A stretch of DNA of 64,000 nt from Mycolicibacterium sarraceniae. Its GTDB lineage: Bacteria; Actinomycetota; Actinomycetes; Mycobacteriales; Mycobacteriaceae. Under the pieces are notes generated by a model. The model saw only the letters and a list, made by a program, of their open reading frames with translations, was not told the origin of the DNA and did no database searches. This document shows positions 33,451-45,951 of this stretch, one piece after another. Numbering within the stretch: position 1 is the stretch's first letter; every line of letters begins with the position of its first letter. Location of the stretch: NCBI RefSeq assembly GCF_010731875.1, contig NZ_AP022595.1, positions 744,001-808,000 on the forward strand, written 5' to 3'. The translations under genes and the position numbers were made by a program.

Positions 33451-35172
33451 ATGCACGGTCACACCATCGTCTGCGGTGATGACGCGCTGGGTCTGCGGAT
33501 CATCGACGAGCTGAAGAACGCCGGGGTCATCGTCGCGCTCTCGCAGGCGCCCGAGGATCTCGAAGGAGCGGGGATCGCCACCGCCGATGCCGTGATCTGC
33601 GCCGACGATGACGACGATCTGAACCTGCAGATCGCCCTGCTGGCCCGGCAGGCCAACCCGCACGCCCGGGTGGTGGCCCGGCTGTCGAACCCGGTGTTGC
33701 GTGAGGCCATGGCGGATAACAACGGGCCCGGCGCCATCCTCGACGTCGCCGACATCGCCGCCCCCTCGGTGGTCGAGGCCTTGCTTAACCGCACCACCCA
33801 CACGATTTCGGCGGCCGGGATGAACTTCGTCGTCACCGGCACCACCGCGACCCGCGACGGCACCCTGCGGGAGATCTACGGCGATCTCGCCCCCGTCGCC
33901 GTCATCCGCGGCGACAACTCCGACACCCCCGGCGAGGTGATCCCCTGCCCCGGCCGCGACACGCGAGTGCACACCGGCGATTGGACGGCGATGATCGGCA
34001 CCGCCGACGAACTCGCCGAACAGGGCATCAAAGTGGCCAAGCCGATGCGCGTCTCGCCCCGGCCGCGGCCGCTGTTCGTCCGCGTCTCCGACGCCGCGCG
34101 CGCGTTCGCGGCCGACCTGAACCCGATGTTCTACCGCGCGCTGGCGGTGGCGGCCACGCTGCTGGCCGGGTCGACGGTCATGCTTCGGTTCGCCTACAAC
34201 CAGCCCGGGATGAGCTGGGTGGATGCGCTGTATTTCTCCGCCGAGACCATCGCCACGGTGGGCTACGGCGACTTCAACTTCCTCCAACAGCCCACTTGGC
34301 TGCGGCTGTGGGGCGTGGTGATGATGTTCGCCGGCGTCGCCACGACCGCCATCGTAGTGGCGTTCGTCGCCGATGTGCTGCTGTCGCAGCGCATCTCGCA
34401 GAGCGCCAGCCGCCAGAAGGTGCGCCACCTCCAGCACCACGTCGTAGTGGTCGGCCTCGGGTCCTTCGGGATCGGCGTGGCCACCGTGCTCAAGGCGGCC
34501 GGCCACGACGTCGCCGTGATCGAGCGCAACGAGGACAACCGCTACCTGTCCGCGGCCGCCGAACTGGGCGTGCCGGTCATCTTCGGCGATGCCACGCTCC
34601 GCCAGACGCTGCAGGCAGCCCGAATCGGCGATGCGCGCGCCGTCGCCGTGCTGACAGCAGACGATATGGTCAACATCGAAACAGGGATCGTAGTGCGTGA
34701 GATATTCGGCCCGCGAACACTTCCCGAGATACAGCGCCCCGACGTCCCGATCGTCTTGCGGATCTACGACCGGGCTCTGGGCTCCGCAGTGGGCAAGCGG
34801 TTCAAGTTCGAGTACGTCCGCTCCACCGTCGATCTTGCGACCCCCTGGTTCATCGGCGCGGCGATGGGCCTCGACGTCCAGGGCACATTTTCGGTGGGTC
34901 ACCGCTCGTTCATGGTCGGCGCGGTGCAGGTGCAGCCAAACACTGAGCTTGACGGGATCAGGATGTTCGAGCTGTCCACACAGGCCCGGGTCATCGCGAT
35001 CGCCCGGGACGACGCCGCGCTGCGGCTGCATCCGCGCCGCGACACCCGGCTGATTGCCGGGGACACCGCCTATCTCGTCGGCCCCTACCGCGAGTTGATC
35101 GCGACCCTGCGCAAAGGGCAGCGGCCGGGCCCTCACACGGACGCGGCGACCTTCCCGACGACGACGCGTTGA
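33451..35172 (+). CDS. K+ channel with RCK domains on both sides of the pore (TrkA_N-ion_trans_2-TrkA_N)
   Basis: 573 residues. Residues about 1-200 form an RCK/TrkA-type module (HTIVCGDDALGLRIIDELKN, with a C-lobe to about 195). Residues about 225-315 form a two-TM pore with the filter TIATVGYGDFNF. From about 330 a second Rossmann module, VVVVGLGSFGIGVATVLKAA, and a C-lobe follow. TVGYGD predicts K+ selectivity. It starts at 33451, about 31 bases downstream of the BKACE start on the other strand; the gap to the next gene is 19 bases, so the two may be cotranscribed. Confidence 0.85.
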   Translation: MHGHTIVCGDDALGLRIIDELKNAGVIVALSQAPEDLEGAGIATADAVICADDDDDLNLQIALLARQANPHARVVARLSNPVLREAMADNNGPGAILDVADIAAPSVVEALLNRTTHTISAAGMNFVVTGTTATRDGTLREIYGDLAPVAVIRGDNSDTPGEVIPCPGRDTRVHTGDWTAMIGTADELAEQGIKVAKPMRVSPRPRPLFVRVSDAARAFAADLNPMFYRALAVAATLLAGSTVMLRFAYNQPGMSWVDALYFSAETIATVGYGDFNFLQQPTWLRLWGVVMMFAGVATTAIVVAFVADVLLSQRISQSASRQKVRHLQHHVVVVGLGSFGIGVATVLKAAGHDVAVIERNEDNRYLSAAAELGVPVIFGDATLRQTLQAARIGDARAVAVLTADDMVNIETGIVVREIFGPRTLPEIQRPDVPIVLRIYDRALGSAVGKRFKFEYVRSTVDLATPWFIGAAMGLDVQGTFSVGHRSFMVGAVQVQPNTELDGIRMFELSTQARVIAIARDDAALRLHPRRDTRLIAGDTAYLVGPYRELIATLRKGQRPGPHTDAATFPTTTR

Positions 35173-35191
35173 TCGCCTACTCTCGCTGGTC

Positions 35192-36079
35192 ATGACAGAG
35201 TCGGGTGAACCGGTCGGCACCGGGCGCGACGACATCCGTCGGCGCCTCGAGGAGCGCGCACGGCGCCTGCAGGAGTCGCGTCGGCTCAAACCACTGACGG
35301 CACTGCTCGCCCGCTACAACGAGATCGATGGCAGCACCCAGAGCGCGGTGGTCTCCACCCAGCTGTTCACCACGGTCATACCGCTGATGATCATCGGGTT
35401 CAGCTACATGCAGGGCTTCGCCGACAATGCCAGCCCCGGCACGATCTTCACCCGCCAGTTCGCGCTGGAACATCCGCTGTCCGACCGGTTGCGAGAGGCC
35501 TTCGGCAATTCCGCCGGGCTGCGGGCGGACTGGACGCTGATCGGGGTGGCGAGTTTTCTCGTCTGGGGCATCCCGATGGCGGCCTCCGTCGCATCGATCT
35601 TCGCGAAGGCCTGGCGTCGCGAGCAGTACGGTGTGCTGACCCGGCTGGCGCGCGGCGCACTCTGGTTCGCGTTGTACCTGTTCACCATGGCGGTGCGAGA
35701 GCGAATCATGTTCGGCCACCATCACCACGGCGTCAGCCGGGGACTGCTGTTCGTGATCGGGCTGCTGCCGGTGTGGCTGTTCTGGTCGGTGACCCCGGCA
35801 CTGCTGGTCCGCGACGGAGGCCGAGGCCTGAGCCCACTCGCGCTGGCCGGGCTGGCCGGTGTGGTGATCGACGGTGTCGTCATTCCACTCGGCGCGCGCG
35901 TGCTCATGCCCTCGCTGCTGCACGACTGGGATGGCTTCGGCCCGATCGGTGTGGCGATGGCGCTGCTGATCTGGTGCGGCGCGGTCGGAGCCGGATGGGT
36001 GCTGACCGCCTGCGTGGGCGCGGTGTTGTGGGAACACAACGCACCGTCGGAGATGGTCGTCGAATCCCAGACCGCTTAG
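35192..36079 (+). CDS. integral membrane protein, YihY/BrkB-like
   Basis: 295 residues. A charged N-terminus ([20 protein letters not shown]) precedes about six TM segments, the first around 55-75 ([20 protein letters not shown]). A histidine cluster [10 protein letters not shown] lies before a later TM. The layout resembles YihY/BrkB proteins, but the match is weak. Behind the K+ channel gene with a 19-base gap. Function unknown. Confidence 0.55.
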   Translation: MTESGEPVGTGRDDIRRRLEERARRLQESRRLKPLTALLARYNEIDGSTQSAVVSTQLFTTVIPLMIIGFSYMQGFADNASPGTIFTRQFALEHPLSDRLREAFGNSAGLRADWTLIGVASFLVWGIPMAASVASIFAKAWRREQYGVLTRLARGALWFALYLFTMAVRERIMFGHHHHGVSRGLLFVIGLLPVWLFWSVTPALLVRDGGRGLSPLALAGLAGVVIDGVVIPLGARVLMPSLLHDWDGFGPIGVAMALLIWCGAVGAGWVLTACVGAVLWEHNAPSEMVVESQTA

Positions 36080-36219
36080 GCCAGCCCGAGCACTCGCAGC
36101 GCATTCTCGGTGCGGATCTTCCGTGCCACCGCGGGATGCGCCATCACGACAGTCAGGTCGGGAAAGTCGGCGGCGACGACGTCGATGGCGGGCGCATATC
36201 TGGCCATCGGCGCGGTCTA
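36076..36219 (-). pseudogene. C-terminal scrap of an amidohydrolase (amidohydrolase_2 type)
   Basis: The minus strand reads [20 protein letters not shown] then [20 protein letters not shown] and ends GLA at 36076. [17 protein letters not shown] is the typical strand with the metal-ligand His, while [13 protein letters not shown] is the usual C-terminus; the 60 or so residues that should separate them are missing. Upstream of 36219 the frame is closed. Confidence 0.6.
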
Positions 36220-36382
36220 GAAAAGGAGTTTGGGCCGGCGGGACGAAGAAGGATTCGTGCCCGCCGGCCCAGGTCGCGCTCCGGAGGGTGCATTTACCGT
36301 TGCGCAGCACCAACGATCCACCCACGCGGGTCCCTGCGCCAGGCGGTTGCGGGCCCCGGTCACCCGGCGTTGGTCTGCCGAT
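36220..36382. other. gap before devR; no assigned gene
   Basis: A short minus-strand open stretch ([20 protein letters not shown] and FFVPPAQTP, about 36230-36325) looks protein-like but I cannot name it. The universal-stress gene that precedes devR in M. tuberculosis (Rv3134c) is not here. Confidence 0.3.
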
Positions 36383-36402
36383 GTCGGGACCAAAGTCCCT
36401 AC
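36383..36402. promoter_or_regulatory. DevR (DosR) box
   Basis: The core GGGAC-CAAA-GTCCC inside GTCGGGACCAAAGTCCCTAC matches the palindromic heart of the DosR consensus TTSGGGACTWWAGTCCCSAA, with weaker outer bases. It lies 33 bases before the devR GTG, so it predicts autoregulation under hypoxia or NO. Confidence 0.75.
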
Positions 36403-36434
36403 CGGCCTGGCAGCCTTCTAGGCTGTACTACGGT

Positions 36435-38640
<2,206 letters not shown>

Positions 38641-38659
38641 ATCGGTACGCGGGCGGGAC

Positions 38660-38887
38660 TCAGACCGAGATCTCGACGGCGGGCTGCAGGATGAACAGCG
38701 CGCGGCAGTGCCGCTCGACGAACAGCGGGACGAACTCGCGGATGCGGGCACCGTCGAACCGGTGGTGTGCGCTGTCCACGTTCTCGCGGATGATGTGATC
38801 CGGAACATAGGGAAACGACTCGGTCAAGCGATCGACCACCTGATCGATCTGGCGCTGCTCCTCAGCACGTTCCACGCCGGACATCAT
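38660..38887 (-). CDS. small three-helix-bundle-type mycobacterial protein
   Basis: 75 residues, QRQIDQVVDRLTESFPYVPD then HHRFDGARIREFVPLFVERH, the pattern of the short helical proteins often found near dormancy genes in mycobacteria (three-helix bundle dimerisation domain). Alternative start ATG at 38884. Convergent with devS (19-base gap). Function unknown. Confidence 0.6.
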   Translation of the reverse strand: MMSGVERAEEQRQIDQVVDRLTESFPYVPDHIIRENVDSAHHRFDGARIREFVPLFVERHCRALFILQPAVEISV

Positions 38888-39028
38888 CGGACGAACTACG
38901 CGGTTTGCGCAACCACTGGCACGACTGCGGGTGTCGGTCCGGCGTCGGAAACATGAACAAAAATCTGTGCGCCCAACGCTGTTCCGCCCAGTGCGCGGCG
39001 ATGAATTGGGTCGGCTACAGTTCGCCCC

Positions 39029-39412
39029 GTGACCTCACCGAGCAACGCGGATCTGGGAAACCAAATCCCGGAGTCCGCCAATCGCCTTCAAGCTCAGCAT
39101 CTCCGGGAAATGCTGCAGGCGCAGTGTGAGCAACTCGACGCTGACTTGGCCACCTATGGCTCGGCCCTCGAGCGATATCAACAGCGCGGTGAGCAAACCC
39201 AGGCCCGGCGGATTCGCGGAATGATCCGCGCCGCCGAGCGTGAGCGCTGTTCGGTGCAGGATCTGATCGTCGGTCTGGAGCGACGGTTCCTGGCGGCCGA
39301 ATACGCCCGTGCCGAGCAGGCTCGTCACCCGCTGCCCGGACGCGGTGCCAACCGGCATGCCACCCCCCGGGTGCACCCGTACCCGACACCGCATCGGGTC
39401 ATCCGGACCTAG
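39029..39412 (+). CDS. mycobacterial hypothetical protein with coiled-coil helix
   Basis: 127 residues from GTG 39029. The central part (about 18-95) is a long charged helix (LREMLQAQCEQLDADLATYG, QQRGEQTQARRIRGMIRAAE) of coiled-coil character; the C-terminus is Pro/His-rich (HPLPGRGANRHATPRVHPYP). No domain recognised. It ends on the stop of the opposite-strand SRPBCC gene (4-base overlap). The 141 bases before it hold its promoter; no operator is seen. Confidence 0.55.
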   Translation: MTSPSNADLGNQIPESANRLQAQHLREMLQAQCEQLDADLATYGSALERYQQRGEQTQARRIRGMIRAAERERCSVQDLIVGLERRFLAAEYARAEQARHPLPGRGANRHATPRVHPYPTPHRVIRT

Positions 39413-39855
39413 CCCGGCGCGAAGACGGTCACAAACCGGTTCAGCGACTCCTTGATGTCGCCCCGCAGCGCAGCGGCCACGACCACGCCGATCGGTCCGA
39501 ACAGCGGCGCACCACCCAGATGGACATCCATGGTCACCACCGAGGTGTCCGGGTCCACGGCGCTCGCCCGGACCTTGCCAATGAGCTTGACCTTGACCCC
39601 GCCGACGCCGACGCCGTTGAGCGTCATCGTCTCCGGCGCGTTGAAGTGCACGATTGTCCACTTCACCCGGTTGGGCATGCCCTTGACTTCGACGATGGAC
39701 TCCACGACGGTGCCCTTCTCGAGGGTCTCGGGCAGTGTGGAGCGCCAAACCCGGTGGATGGTCAGCCAATCCTGGTAGCGCGACAGGTCCGAGGCGTACT
39801 GCCAGGCATATTCGGGCGAGAGTGGAACGTCTACCGATACTGAGAGTTTCGCCAT
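39409..39855 (-). CDS. SRPBCC-fold protein, Rv0910 (toxin) orthologue
   Basis: 148 residues of the START/SRPBCC hydrophobic-pocket fold: KLSVSVDVPLSPEYAWQYAS, YQDWLTIHRVWRSTLPETLE and a C-terminal helix DIKESLNRFVTVFAPG. It follows the Rv0909-like gene with a 2-base gap, as Rv0910 does in M. tuberculosis, where the pair is described as a toxin-antitoxin system. In this order the antitoxin-like gene is transcribed first. Confidence 0.8.
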   Translation of the reverse strand: MAKLSVSVDVPLSPEYAWQYASDLSRYQDWLTIHRVWRSTLPETLEKGTVVESIVEVKGMPNRVKWTIVHFNAPETMTLNGVGVGGVKVKLIGKVRASAVDPDTSVVTMDVHLGGAPLFGPIGVVVAAALRGDIKESLNRFVTVFAPG

Positions 39856-39857
39856 AG

Positions 39858-40064
39858 CTAGGTTTGTGGGTCACCCTTATCGGTGCGGTTCTTCTCGACG
39901 ATGTTCTTGGCCGCATCCTGCACCTTGTCGACTGTGCTGGAGTATTTGCCCTGCGTCTTCTCGTCGATGATGTCGCCGGCCTTGTCGATGGCCTGCCCCA
40001 CTTTGTCGGCATTCTCGCTCAAGACTTCTTTGGTCTTGTCGAGAGCTTTTTCGAGGAATCCCAT
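39858..40064 (-). CDS. Rv0909-type antitoxin (MT0933-like)
   Basis: 68 residues, highly charged and amphipathic: FLEKALDKTKEVLSENADKV then GQAIDKAGDIIDEKTQGKYS and a DKVQDAAKNIVEKNRTDKG tail. This is the LEA-like helical repeat of the Rv0909 family. It lies 3 bases after the ctpE stop and 2 bases before the Rv0910-like gene, so all three are in one transcript. Confidence 0.8.
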   Translation of the reverse strand: MGFLEKALDKTKEVLSENADKVGQAIDKAGDIIDEKTQGKYSSTVDKVQDAAKNIVEKNRTDKGDPQT

Positions 40065-40067
40065 CGG

Positions 40068-42470
40068 TCAATCTTGCACCGTGGGCTCGGTTCGCCACAA
40101 TGCCCGTCGTACGCCCAGTAGCCGGCCTTGTATCCACCACGCCGCCTCGATCAGCACGGCCGCGAGCAACCCCAGCGCCAGCCCCGTCGACGTGACCTCC
40201 AGATTGGACGGGTCCAGCATGAATGCCTTGCGGGCCAAGGGTATGGCGAAGATCACTACATAGGCCAGGCCCGAGCCGGCCACCAGAGCCACTCTCCACC
40301 ACTGGTAGGGCCGGGCGACCACCGCCAGCACCCAGACCGCCCCCATCAGCAGGGTGATCAGTGCCGCGGTCGAGGCTTGGGTCCGCTCGGCCGAGGTCGA
40401 ACTGTTGCCGTGATAGGCGATCAGATACGACGTGTAGGTCGTCACCCCGACCACCACCCCTGATGGCAATGCGGAGGTCATCACCCGCCGCACGAAGCCG
40501 GTATGGGCACGCTCGTTGTTGGGTGCCAGCGACAGGATGAACGCCGGGATCCCGATGGTGAACCACGCGGCGATCGTCACGTGGATCGGCTGGAACGGGA
40601 ACAGCAACGGCGCGGTACCGAACAGCTCGTGGGCCAGGCCCGCAAAGCCGACCAGTAGGGCCAGCAGCACCGAATAGACCGTCTTGGTGAGGAACAGATT
40701 CGAGACCCGCTCGATATTGCCGATAACCCGCCTGCCCTCACCTACCACATAGGGAAGGGTGGCGAACTTGTTGTCCAGCAACACGATCTGGGCCACCGCT
40801 CGCGAGGCCGGGCTGCCCGAGCCCATCGCCACGCCGATATCGGCGTCCTTGAGGGCCAGCACATCGTTGACGCCGTCACCGGTCATCGCGACGGTGTGAT
40901 CGCGCGACTGCAGCGCATGCACCATGGCGCGCTTCTGGTCGGGACGCACCCGGCCAAAGGTGGTGTAGGTGGCCATGGTGTCGGCCAGCGCATCGGGCTC
41001 CGACGGCAGCTGCCGGGCATCCAGGGTCTCACCGTGCAGGCCCAGTGTGCCAGCCACGGCAGCGACGGACACCGCATTGTCACCGGAGATAACCTTGACC
41101 GTCACGTTCTGGGACGCGAAGTATTCCAAGGTGTCTCGCGCATCCGGGCGGACGCGCTGCTCAAGGACCACCAGCGCGACCGGGGTGAGGTGACCGGGCG
41201 CCTCAGGACTGTCGACCGGTACGTCGCTGGCGCAGAGCAGCAGCACCCGCATCCCGCGGGCACCGATCTCCTCGGCTTCGGCGGCGGTGGCCGATCCCGG
41301 GTCGAGCAGCACGTCGGGAGCACCGATCAGCCAATTGCCTTGCGCACCATAGGAGACGCCGCTCCACTTGGTGGCCGACTTGAACGGCGCGCTGCCCGTC
41401 GCGGTCCAGCCGGGCGCATCCGGGTAGGCCTCGACGATGGCCTGCATACTGGCGTTCGGCTTGGGGTCGTCGGCCGCCAGCGCGGCCAGCACCTCGGCCA
41501 CCCGGTGTGCGTCTTGGTCCAGCGGCGCGACGTCGGCCACCCGCATCCCGTTCTCAGTGAGGGTGCCGGTCTTGTCCGCACAGACCACGTCGACGCGGGC
41601 CAGCCCTTCGATCGCGGGCAGCTCCTGGACCAGACATTGCTTGCGCCCCAACCGAATCACGCCGGCCGCGAAGGCGATCGACGTCATCAGGACCAGACCT
41701 TCAGGCACCATCGGAACCAGCGCTCCGACCATCCGCAGCACCGACTCGCGCCAGCCGGCATCGGTAGTGAACAGCTGGGTGTAGATCACCAGCAGGCCGG
41801 TCGGCCACAGCAGGTAGGTGATGAACTGCAGGATCCTGTTGATGCCGCTGCGCAGTTCGGATTTCACCAGGGTGAACTTGCTGGCCTCCTCGGCGAGCTT
41901 GGCCGCGTAGGCATCCCGGCCCACTTTCGTGGCGCGGTAGGCACCGGTGCCGGCGACAACGAAGCTGCCCGACATCACCGTGTCGCCGGCATGTTTGGCG
42001 ATCGCATCGGCCTCACCGGTCAACAGGGATTCGTCGACCTCCAGGTTGGCGGCTTCCAGTAGTTCCCCGTCGACGACGATCTGGTCGCCCGGGCCGAGCT
42101 CGATGACATCGTCGAGCACGACCTCGTCAGGCGGCAACGGGTTTGTCCCCGATTGGCGGCGCACGGTCGGCTTGGCCTGCCCGACGATGGCCAGGTTGTC
42201 GAGGGTTTTCTTGGCCCGCAGTTCCTGGATGATGCCAATCCCGCTGTTGGCGATGATCAGCAGCCCGAACATGCCGTTGATCAACGATCCGGTGGACAGC
42301 ACGATCAGCAGCAGGACGCCGAGAATCGCGTTGATGCGGGTGAATACGTTGGCCCGCAAGACTTCGGCGACGCTGCGCGAGGCGCGGGTGGGGACGTCGT
42401 TGGTCTTGCCCTGCGCGATCCGGGCGGCGACTTCGTCGGCGGAAAGACCTGCTGCAACGTCGGCTGTCAT
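40068..42470 (-). CDS. ctpE: cation-translocating P-type ATPase CtpE
   Basis: 800 residues with P-type ATPase motifs in order: [12 protein letters not shown] (actuator TGE), [20 protein letters not shown] (phosphorylated Asp), [20 protein letters not shown] (hinge), and about 10 TM helices with the C-terminal bundle. M. tuberculosis CtpE (Rv0908) has been described as a Ca2+ transporter needed for cell-surface integrity. It is coupled (4-base overlap) to the upstream serine hydrolase gene and followed by the Rv0909/Rv0910-like pair. Confidence 0.9.
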   Translation of the reverse strand: MTADVAAGLSADEVAARIAQGKTNDVPTRASRSVAEVLRANVFTRINAILGVLLLIVLSTGSLINGMFGLLIIANSGIGIIQELRAKKTLDNLAIVGQAKPTVRRQSGTNPLPPDEVVLDDVIELGPGDQIVVDGELLEAANLEVDESLLTGEADAIAKHAGDTVMSGSFVVAGTGAYRATKVGRDAYAAKLAEEASKFTLVKSELRSGINRILQFITYLLWPTGLLVIYTQLFTTDAGWRESVLRMVGALVPMVPEGLVLMTSIAFAAGVIRLGRKQCLVQELPAIEGLARVDVVCADKTGTLTENGMRVADVAPLDQDAHRVAEVLAALAADDPKPNASMQAIVEAYPDAPGWTATGSAPFKSATKWSGVSYGAQGNWLIGAPDVLLDPGSATAAEAEEIGARGMRVLLLCASDVPVDSPEAPGHLTPVALVVLEQRVRPDARDTLEYFASQNVTVKVISGDNAVSVAAVAGTLGLHGETLDARQLPSEPDALADTMATYTTFGRVRPDQKRAMVHALQSRDHTVAMTGDGVNDVLALKDADIGVAMGSGSPASRAVAQIVLLDNKFATLPYVVGEGRRVIGNIERVSNLFLTKTVYSVLLALLVGFAGLAHELFGTAPLLFPFQPIHVTIAAWFTIGIPAFILSLAPNNERAHTGFVRRVMTSALPSGVVVGVTTYTSYLIAYHGNSSTSAERTQASTAALITLLMGAVWVLAVVARPYQWWRVALVAGSGLAYVVIFAIPLARKAFMLDPSNLEVTSTGLALGLLAAVLIEAAWWIQGRLLGVRRALWRTEPTVQD

Positions 42471-44062
42471 CTAGTGAACACCCCCATCTTCTCGGTGTCG
42501 TAGTACTCGAGGGTCAACTTGTCGCCGGTGAACGTGGCCATGGAAATGCTTCCAGGCGGGAAGTTTTCGCTCGGGAACTTGAAGGTGAACACATCGCCGT
42601 CCCAGTGAGTGAGCTCGACGGTGTCCGGGCGCGGACCCATCGACAACGTGAGCTTGCCATCCTTCTCGGCCACCACGGCCGCGCCCCAATAATCGTTGCG
42701 ATAGCTGCCGACGTAGCTGGTCGCCGGTTTGGCCGGGGCCGGGGTGGCCGGTGGCGTCTTACCCGCCAGCGTGCCGAACGGTTTGTCCATATCGGCGAAG
42801 GCCTGCGCGTAGAGCTTGCGCCAGTCCTCGCGGACCTCACCGAACTGGACCAGGTCGGCGAACTCCGCGGTCAGCGTTTCCGGAATACCCGCCGGGGTGG
42901 CGTTGGTCAGCGCGACGATCGCGACATCGGCCGACGGGATGATCACGAAATTGGTTGCCGCACCGAGATCGAAGGCCCCCGAGTGGCTCAGCTGCACCCG
43001 GGCCGCCGAGGTGGTGCCGACGTTGAACCCGAACCCGTAGAAGGCCGAGCGCATCGCCGGCTCGCTCGGCGGGCTCGACACGATCTGCGGTGACACTGCC
43101 GGCAGCAGTGCGGCCGGGTCGACGATCTGGCGCCCGTTGTACTTTCCTGCTGCCAACATCATCGTCAGCCAGTGGGTGAGATCGTTGACCGACGAACTGA
43201 CCCCGCCCGCAGGCGCTTCGGGATCTGCGTCGCGCTTGTAGAGCGGTTTGTAGATGCCGTCGACGCGGATATGCCCGAGCGCCTTGTCTCCCCTGGCTTC
43301 GAAATCGGCGAACCGGGAGCTGCTCGACGCCATCCCCAGCGGCCGGTATAACACCTCGTCGCTGAGGTCCTCCCAGGATTTGCCGGCCGCGACGGCTACC
43401 GCTTCGGCGGCGGCGGTCAGCCCGAAGTTGGTGTAGGCGTATGAAATTCGGAACGGAGCCAGCGGGAGCTGACGGAGCCGCTCCAGAACATAGCGCCTGT
43501 CGTAGCCGAGATCCTCGAGCTGGTCGCCGGCATGGTCGGGCAATCCGGAGCGGTGTGAGTACAGGTCACCGACGGTAACCATCTTGGTGGCCATCGGATC
43601 CGAAAGCGCAAACCATGGCAGCTTGTCGGCCACCGGGGTGTTCCAAGTGATCACATTCTCGCCGACCTGGTGGGCCACCACGGTGGCGCCGATCGGCTTG
43701 GACAGCGACGCCAGCTGAAACACCGTATCCGGATCGACGCGATTACCGGGGTCATCGGCCGGACGGTTGGCATCCTTGACGCCGAACCCCTTGGCGTAAA
43801 ACGTCTTTCCCGCGTGGACCACCGCCACCGCCATACCAGGGATGCCGGAGGCCTTCATCAGGTCCGCGGCGATACCGTCCAGCTTGGCGACGGCGTTGGC
43901 GACGGCGTTGTCCGGCAGTGCCAGCGCCGGCACCAGCGGGGGCGGCTGATCGGACAGCGGCTTGGGGGTTTCGGGGACGGCGGCCCTGCTGCTGCATGTG
44001 GTGAGCGCAGCGACGAGAGCAACGATCGCGGCACGCGCTGCCAGAGCGGTCATGGGTTGCAC
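42467..44062 (-). CDS. beta-lactamase-class C/penicillin-binding-like serine hydrolase (Rv0907 orthologue)
   Basis: 531 residues. Catalytic SxxK is SLSK (119-122), and YTN (210-212) gives the YxN motif. A hydrophobic N-terminus ends ALTTCSS with Cys23, a possible though atypical lipobox, so it is exported or lipid-anchored. The C-terminal region (about 425-531) is a separate beta-rich domain ([20 protein letters not shown]). ATG at 44062. It is coupled to ctpE. The substrate is unknown; the family includes peptidases and esterases. Confidence 0.85.
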   Translation of the reverse strand: MQPMTALAARAAIVALVAALTTCSSRAAVPETPKPLSDQPPPLVPALALPDNAVANAVAKLDGIAADLMKASGIPGMAVAVVHAGKTFYAKGFGVKDANRPADDPGNRVDPDTVFQLASLSKPIGATVVAHQVGENVITWNTPVADKLPWFALSDPMATKMVTVGDLYSHRSGLPDHAGDQLEDLGYDRRYVLERLRQLPLAPFRISYAYTNFGLTAAAEAVAVAAGKSWEDLSDEVLYRPLGMASSSSRFADFEARGDKALGHIRVDGIYKPLYKRDADPEAPAGGVSSSVNDLTHWLTMMLAAGKYNGRQIVDPAALLPAVSPQIVSSPPSEPAMRSAFYGFGFNVGTTSAARVQLSHSGAFDLGAATNFVIIPSADVAIVALTNATPAGIPETLTAEFADLVQFGEVREDWRKLYAQAFADMDKPFGTLAGKTPPATPAPAKPATSYVGSYRNDYWGAAVVAEKDGKLTLSMGPRPDTVELTHWDGDVFTFKFPSENFPPGSISMATFTGDKLTLEYYDTEKMGVFTR

Positions 44063-44071
44063 CGTAGTTGC

Positions 44072-45181
44072 TCAGAGCGCCCACCACCGGTCTATTGCCC
44101 CCGCCGTGGCGGTCACAACTCGGCCACCGGGGCGTGGCACCGCGGTCCGCACACCTGCCTCGTCGGCGGACAGCAGTAGCCGTTCGACCGGTTCGGCCCA
44201 CGGATGAGGGGCCAGCCGGAAGGTGCACCAATGGATCGGCACCAGCAGCCCGGCATCGCTGACATCGCGATGGGCGCGCACCGCCTCCTCGGGATTCATG
44301 TGGATATCGGGCCAGGCGGTGTTGTACGCTCCGATCGGCATCAGCGTCAGGTCGAAGGGGCCGTAATCAGCGCCGATCTGCTCGAAGCTGCCGGTGTAGC
44401 CGGTGTCGCCGCCGAAGTAGGCGCGGTGCTGCGGACCGATGATCGCCCAGGACGACCACAGCGTGGTGTTACGGGACAGGAACCGCCCGGAGAAGTGCCG
44501 CGCGGGGGTGCACACCAGGCTCAGGTCGCCGATCCGGGTCTGCTCGTTCCAGTCCAACTCGATGATGCGCTCGGCCGGGATGCGCCACTGCCGCAGATGC
44601 GCGCCGACGCCGAGCGGGACGACGAACGGGGCTCGCTGGGTGCGGGCCAACGCGAGCACGGTGTCCCTGTCCAGATGGTCGTAATGGTCGTGGCTGATCA
44701 GCACGGCGTCGAGCGCGGGCAGCGCCTCCAGCGGCGCGGGCGCCGGATGCAGGCGCTGCGGCCCCACCGCGCGCGATGGCGAGCAGCGCTCACTCCACAC
44801 CGGGTCGGTGAGCACCCGGTACCCGTCGATCTCGATCAGTGCCGTCGAGTGGCCCAGCCAGCTGACCGCGAGCGGTTCGGAGCCGATCGGGGCGGCCGAA
44901 TGGTCCAGCGGAATCTTTCCGGGCGGGCGGCTGGCCGAGCGGCGGCCGAGCATGTCGAACAGCACGAGGCGGTTTTCCTCGGCGTCCAGCCGCAGCGGCG
45001 ACGCGGGCTCCAGGTTGTGGAACACGCCGTCGCGGTAGTTGGGTGAGCCGGCAGAGACCGAGCGGATCTCACCTGGCCCAGCCCCCAGCGACGCGGGGGC
45101 GTCGTTCAGGGCGCGTAGGACCCAGCCGCCGGTGGCCAGCGATGCGGTCCCGGCGGCCAGCCGAAGTGCGGCTCTCAACAT
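44072..45181 (-). CDS. metallo-beta-lactamase-fold hydrolase (Rv0906 orthologue)
   Basis: 369 residues from ATG 45181; a longer open frame upstream is unlikely because it overlaps echA6. LAVSWLGHSTALIEIDGYRV and ISHDHYDHLDRDTV hold the HxHxDH zinc motif; GDTGYTGSFEQIG and PIHWCTF add further ligands. It belongs to the NAPE-PLD/UlaG-like branch. The N-terminus (LRAALRLAAGTASLATGGWV) may be a signal or anchor. Nine bases upstream of the Rv0907-like gene, behind echA6. Substrate unknown. Confidence 0.85.
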   Translation of the reverse strand: MLRAALRLAAGTASLATGGWVLRALNDAPASLGAGPGEIRSVSAGSPNYRDGVFHNLEPASPLRLDAEENRLVLFDMLGRRSASRPPGKIPLDHSAAPIGSEPLAVSWLGHSTALIEIDGYRVLTDPVWSERCSPSRAVGPQRLHPAPAPLEALPALDAVLISHDHYDHLDRDTVLALARTQRAPFVVPLGVGAHLRQWRIPAERIIELDWNEQTRIGDLSLVCTPARHFSGRFLSRNTTLWSSWAIIGPQHRAYFGGDTGYTGSFEQIGADYGPFDLTLMPIGAYNTAWPDIHMNPEEAVRAHRDVSDAGLLVPIHWCTFRLAPHPWAEPVERLLLSADEAGVRTAVPRPGGRVVTATAGAIDRWWAL

Positions 45182-45186
45182 TGGAC

Positions 45187-45918
45187 TCAGGCCCCGTTGA
45201 ACTTCGCGGGGCGCTTTTCGATGCGGGCCACCTGGGCCTCGATCACGTCCTGGCTGCCCCACGCGTTATCGAACAGTTCCTTGTGGACGGGCCACTGCTC
45301 CTCGTAGGCGCCGTCGTCGTTAAGCACCCGTTTGGAGGCCTGCAACGACAGCGGCGCCAGGCCGGCGATCTCGGCGGCCCAGGCCTGTGCATCGGCCAGC
45401 TCACCGAGCCGGTTGGCCATCCCGGTCATCAGCGCCGTCTCGGCGTCCAGCTTCTCCGCACCCAGCAGCATGCCACGGGCGCGCCCGTAACCGGCCAGTG
45501 AGCTCAACCGACGGACACTCCAGTTATCCAGCGCTAGACCGTATTTGGCGATCGGAAACTGGAAGTAGGCGCTCGGCGCCACCACCCGCAGATCGCAGAT
45601 CATCGCCAGCTGCACACCCGCGCCGATCGCCGGGCCGTTGATCGCACCGATCACCGGCATCGGGACGGCGTCGATCGCCTTGTTCAGCGCGATGGCCTTG
45701 GCCGGGAAATCGGCGGCGAACACGTCACCGGACAGATCAGCCCCGGCGCAGAACACCGTGCCCTGGCCCGTCAGCACGATCGCGCGGACATCGTCGGCCG
45801 CCGCCTTCTCCACCGCTTCGCGCAGCGAGTCGACGAGTTCGGAGTTGAGTGCATTGCGTCGCTCCGAACGCTGCAGCTCGATCGTCGTCACATCGCCCAC
45901 GTGGTTGATACCGATCAT
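45187..45918 (-). CDS. echA6: enoyl-CoA hydratase-like protein EchA6
   Basis: 243 residues, the length of Rv0905. ATG 45918 is chosen over longer open frames. Crotonase blocks [13 protein letters not shown] and [20 protein letters not shown] are present, followed by [20 protein letters not shown]. At the two catalytic Glu positions the sequence has Gln (GAGVQLAM) and Asp (LALDN), so it is probably not an active hydratase; M. tuberculosis EchA6 is reported to bind acyl-CoA for mycolic acid synthesis. Divergent from accD3 with 33 bases between starts. Confidence 0.88.
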   Translation of the reverse strand: MIGINHVGDVTTIELQRSERRNALNSELVDSLREAVEKAAADDVRAIVLTGQGTVFCAGADLSGDVFAADFPAKAIALNKAIDAVPMPVIGAINGPAIGAGVQLAMICDLRVVAPSAYFQFPIAKYGLALDNWSVRRLSSLAGYGRARGMLLGAEKLDAETALMTGMANRLGELADAQAWAAEIAGLAPLSLQASKRVLNDDGAYEEQWPVHKELFDNAWGSQDVIEAQVARIEKRPAKFNGA

Positions 45919-45951
45919 GGTTTGAGGGTACTGGCCGATTAACCTCGCTTC

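Noticed and set aside
33418..35289. 623-codon minus-strand open frame opposite the K+ channel gene
   Set aside because: Low-complexity His/Asp/Arg/Gly translation without domains; the plus strand encodes a clear RCK-pore-RCK protein.
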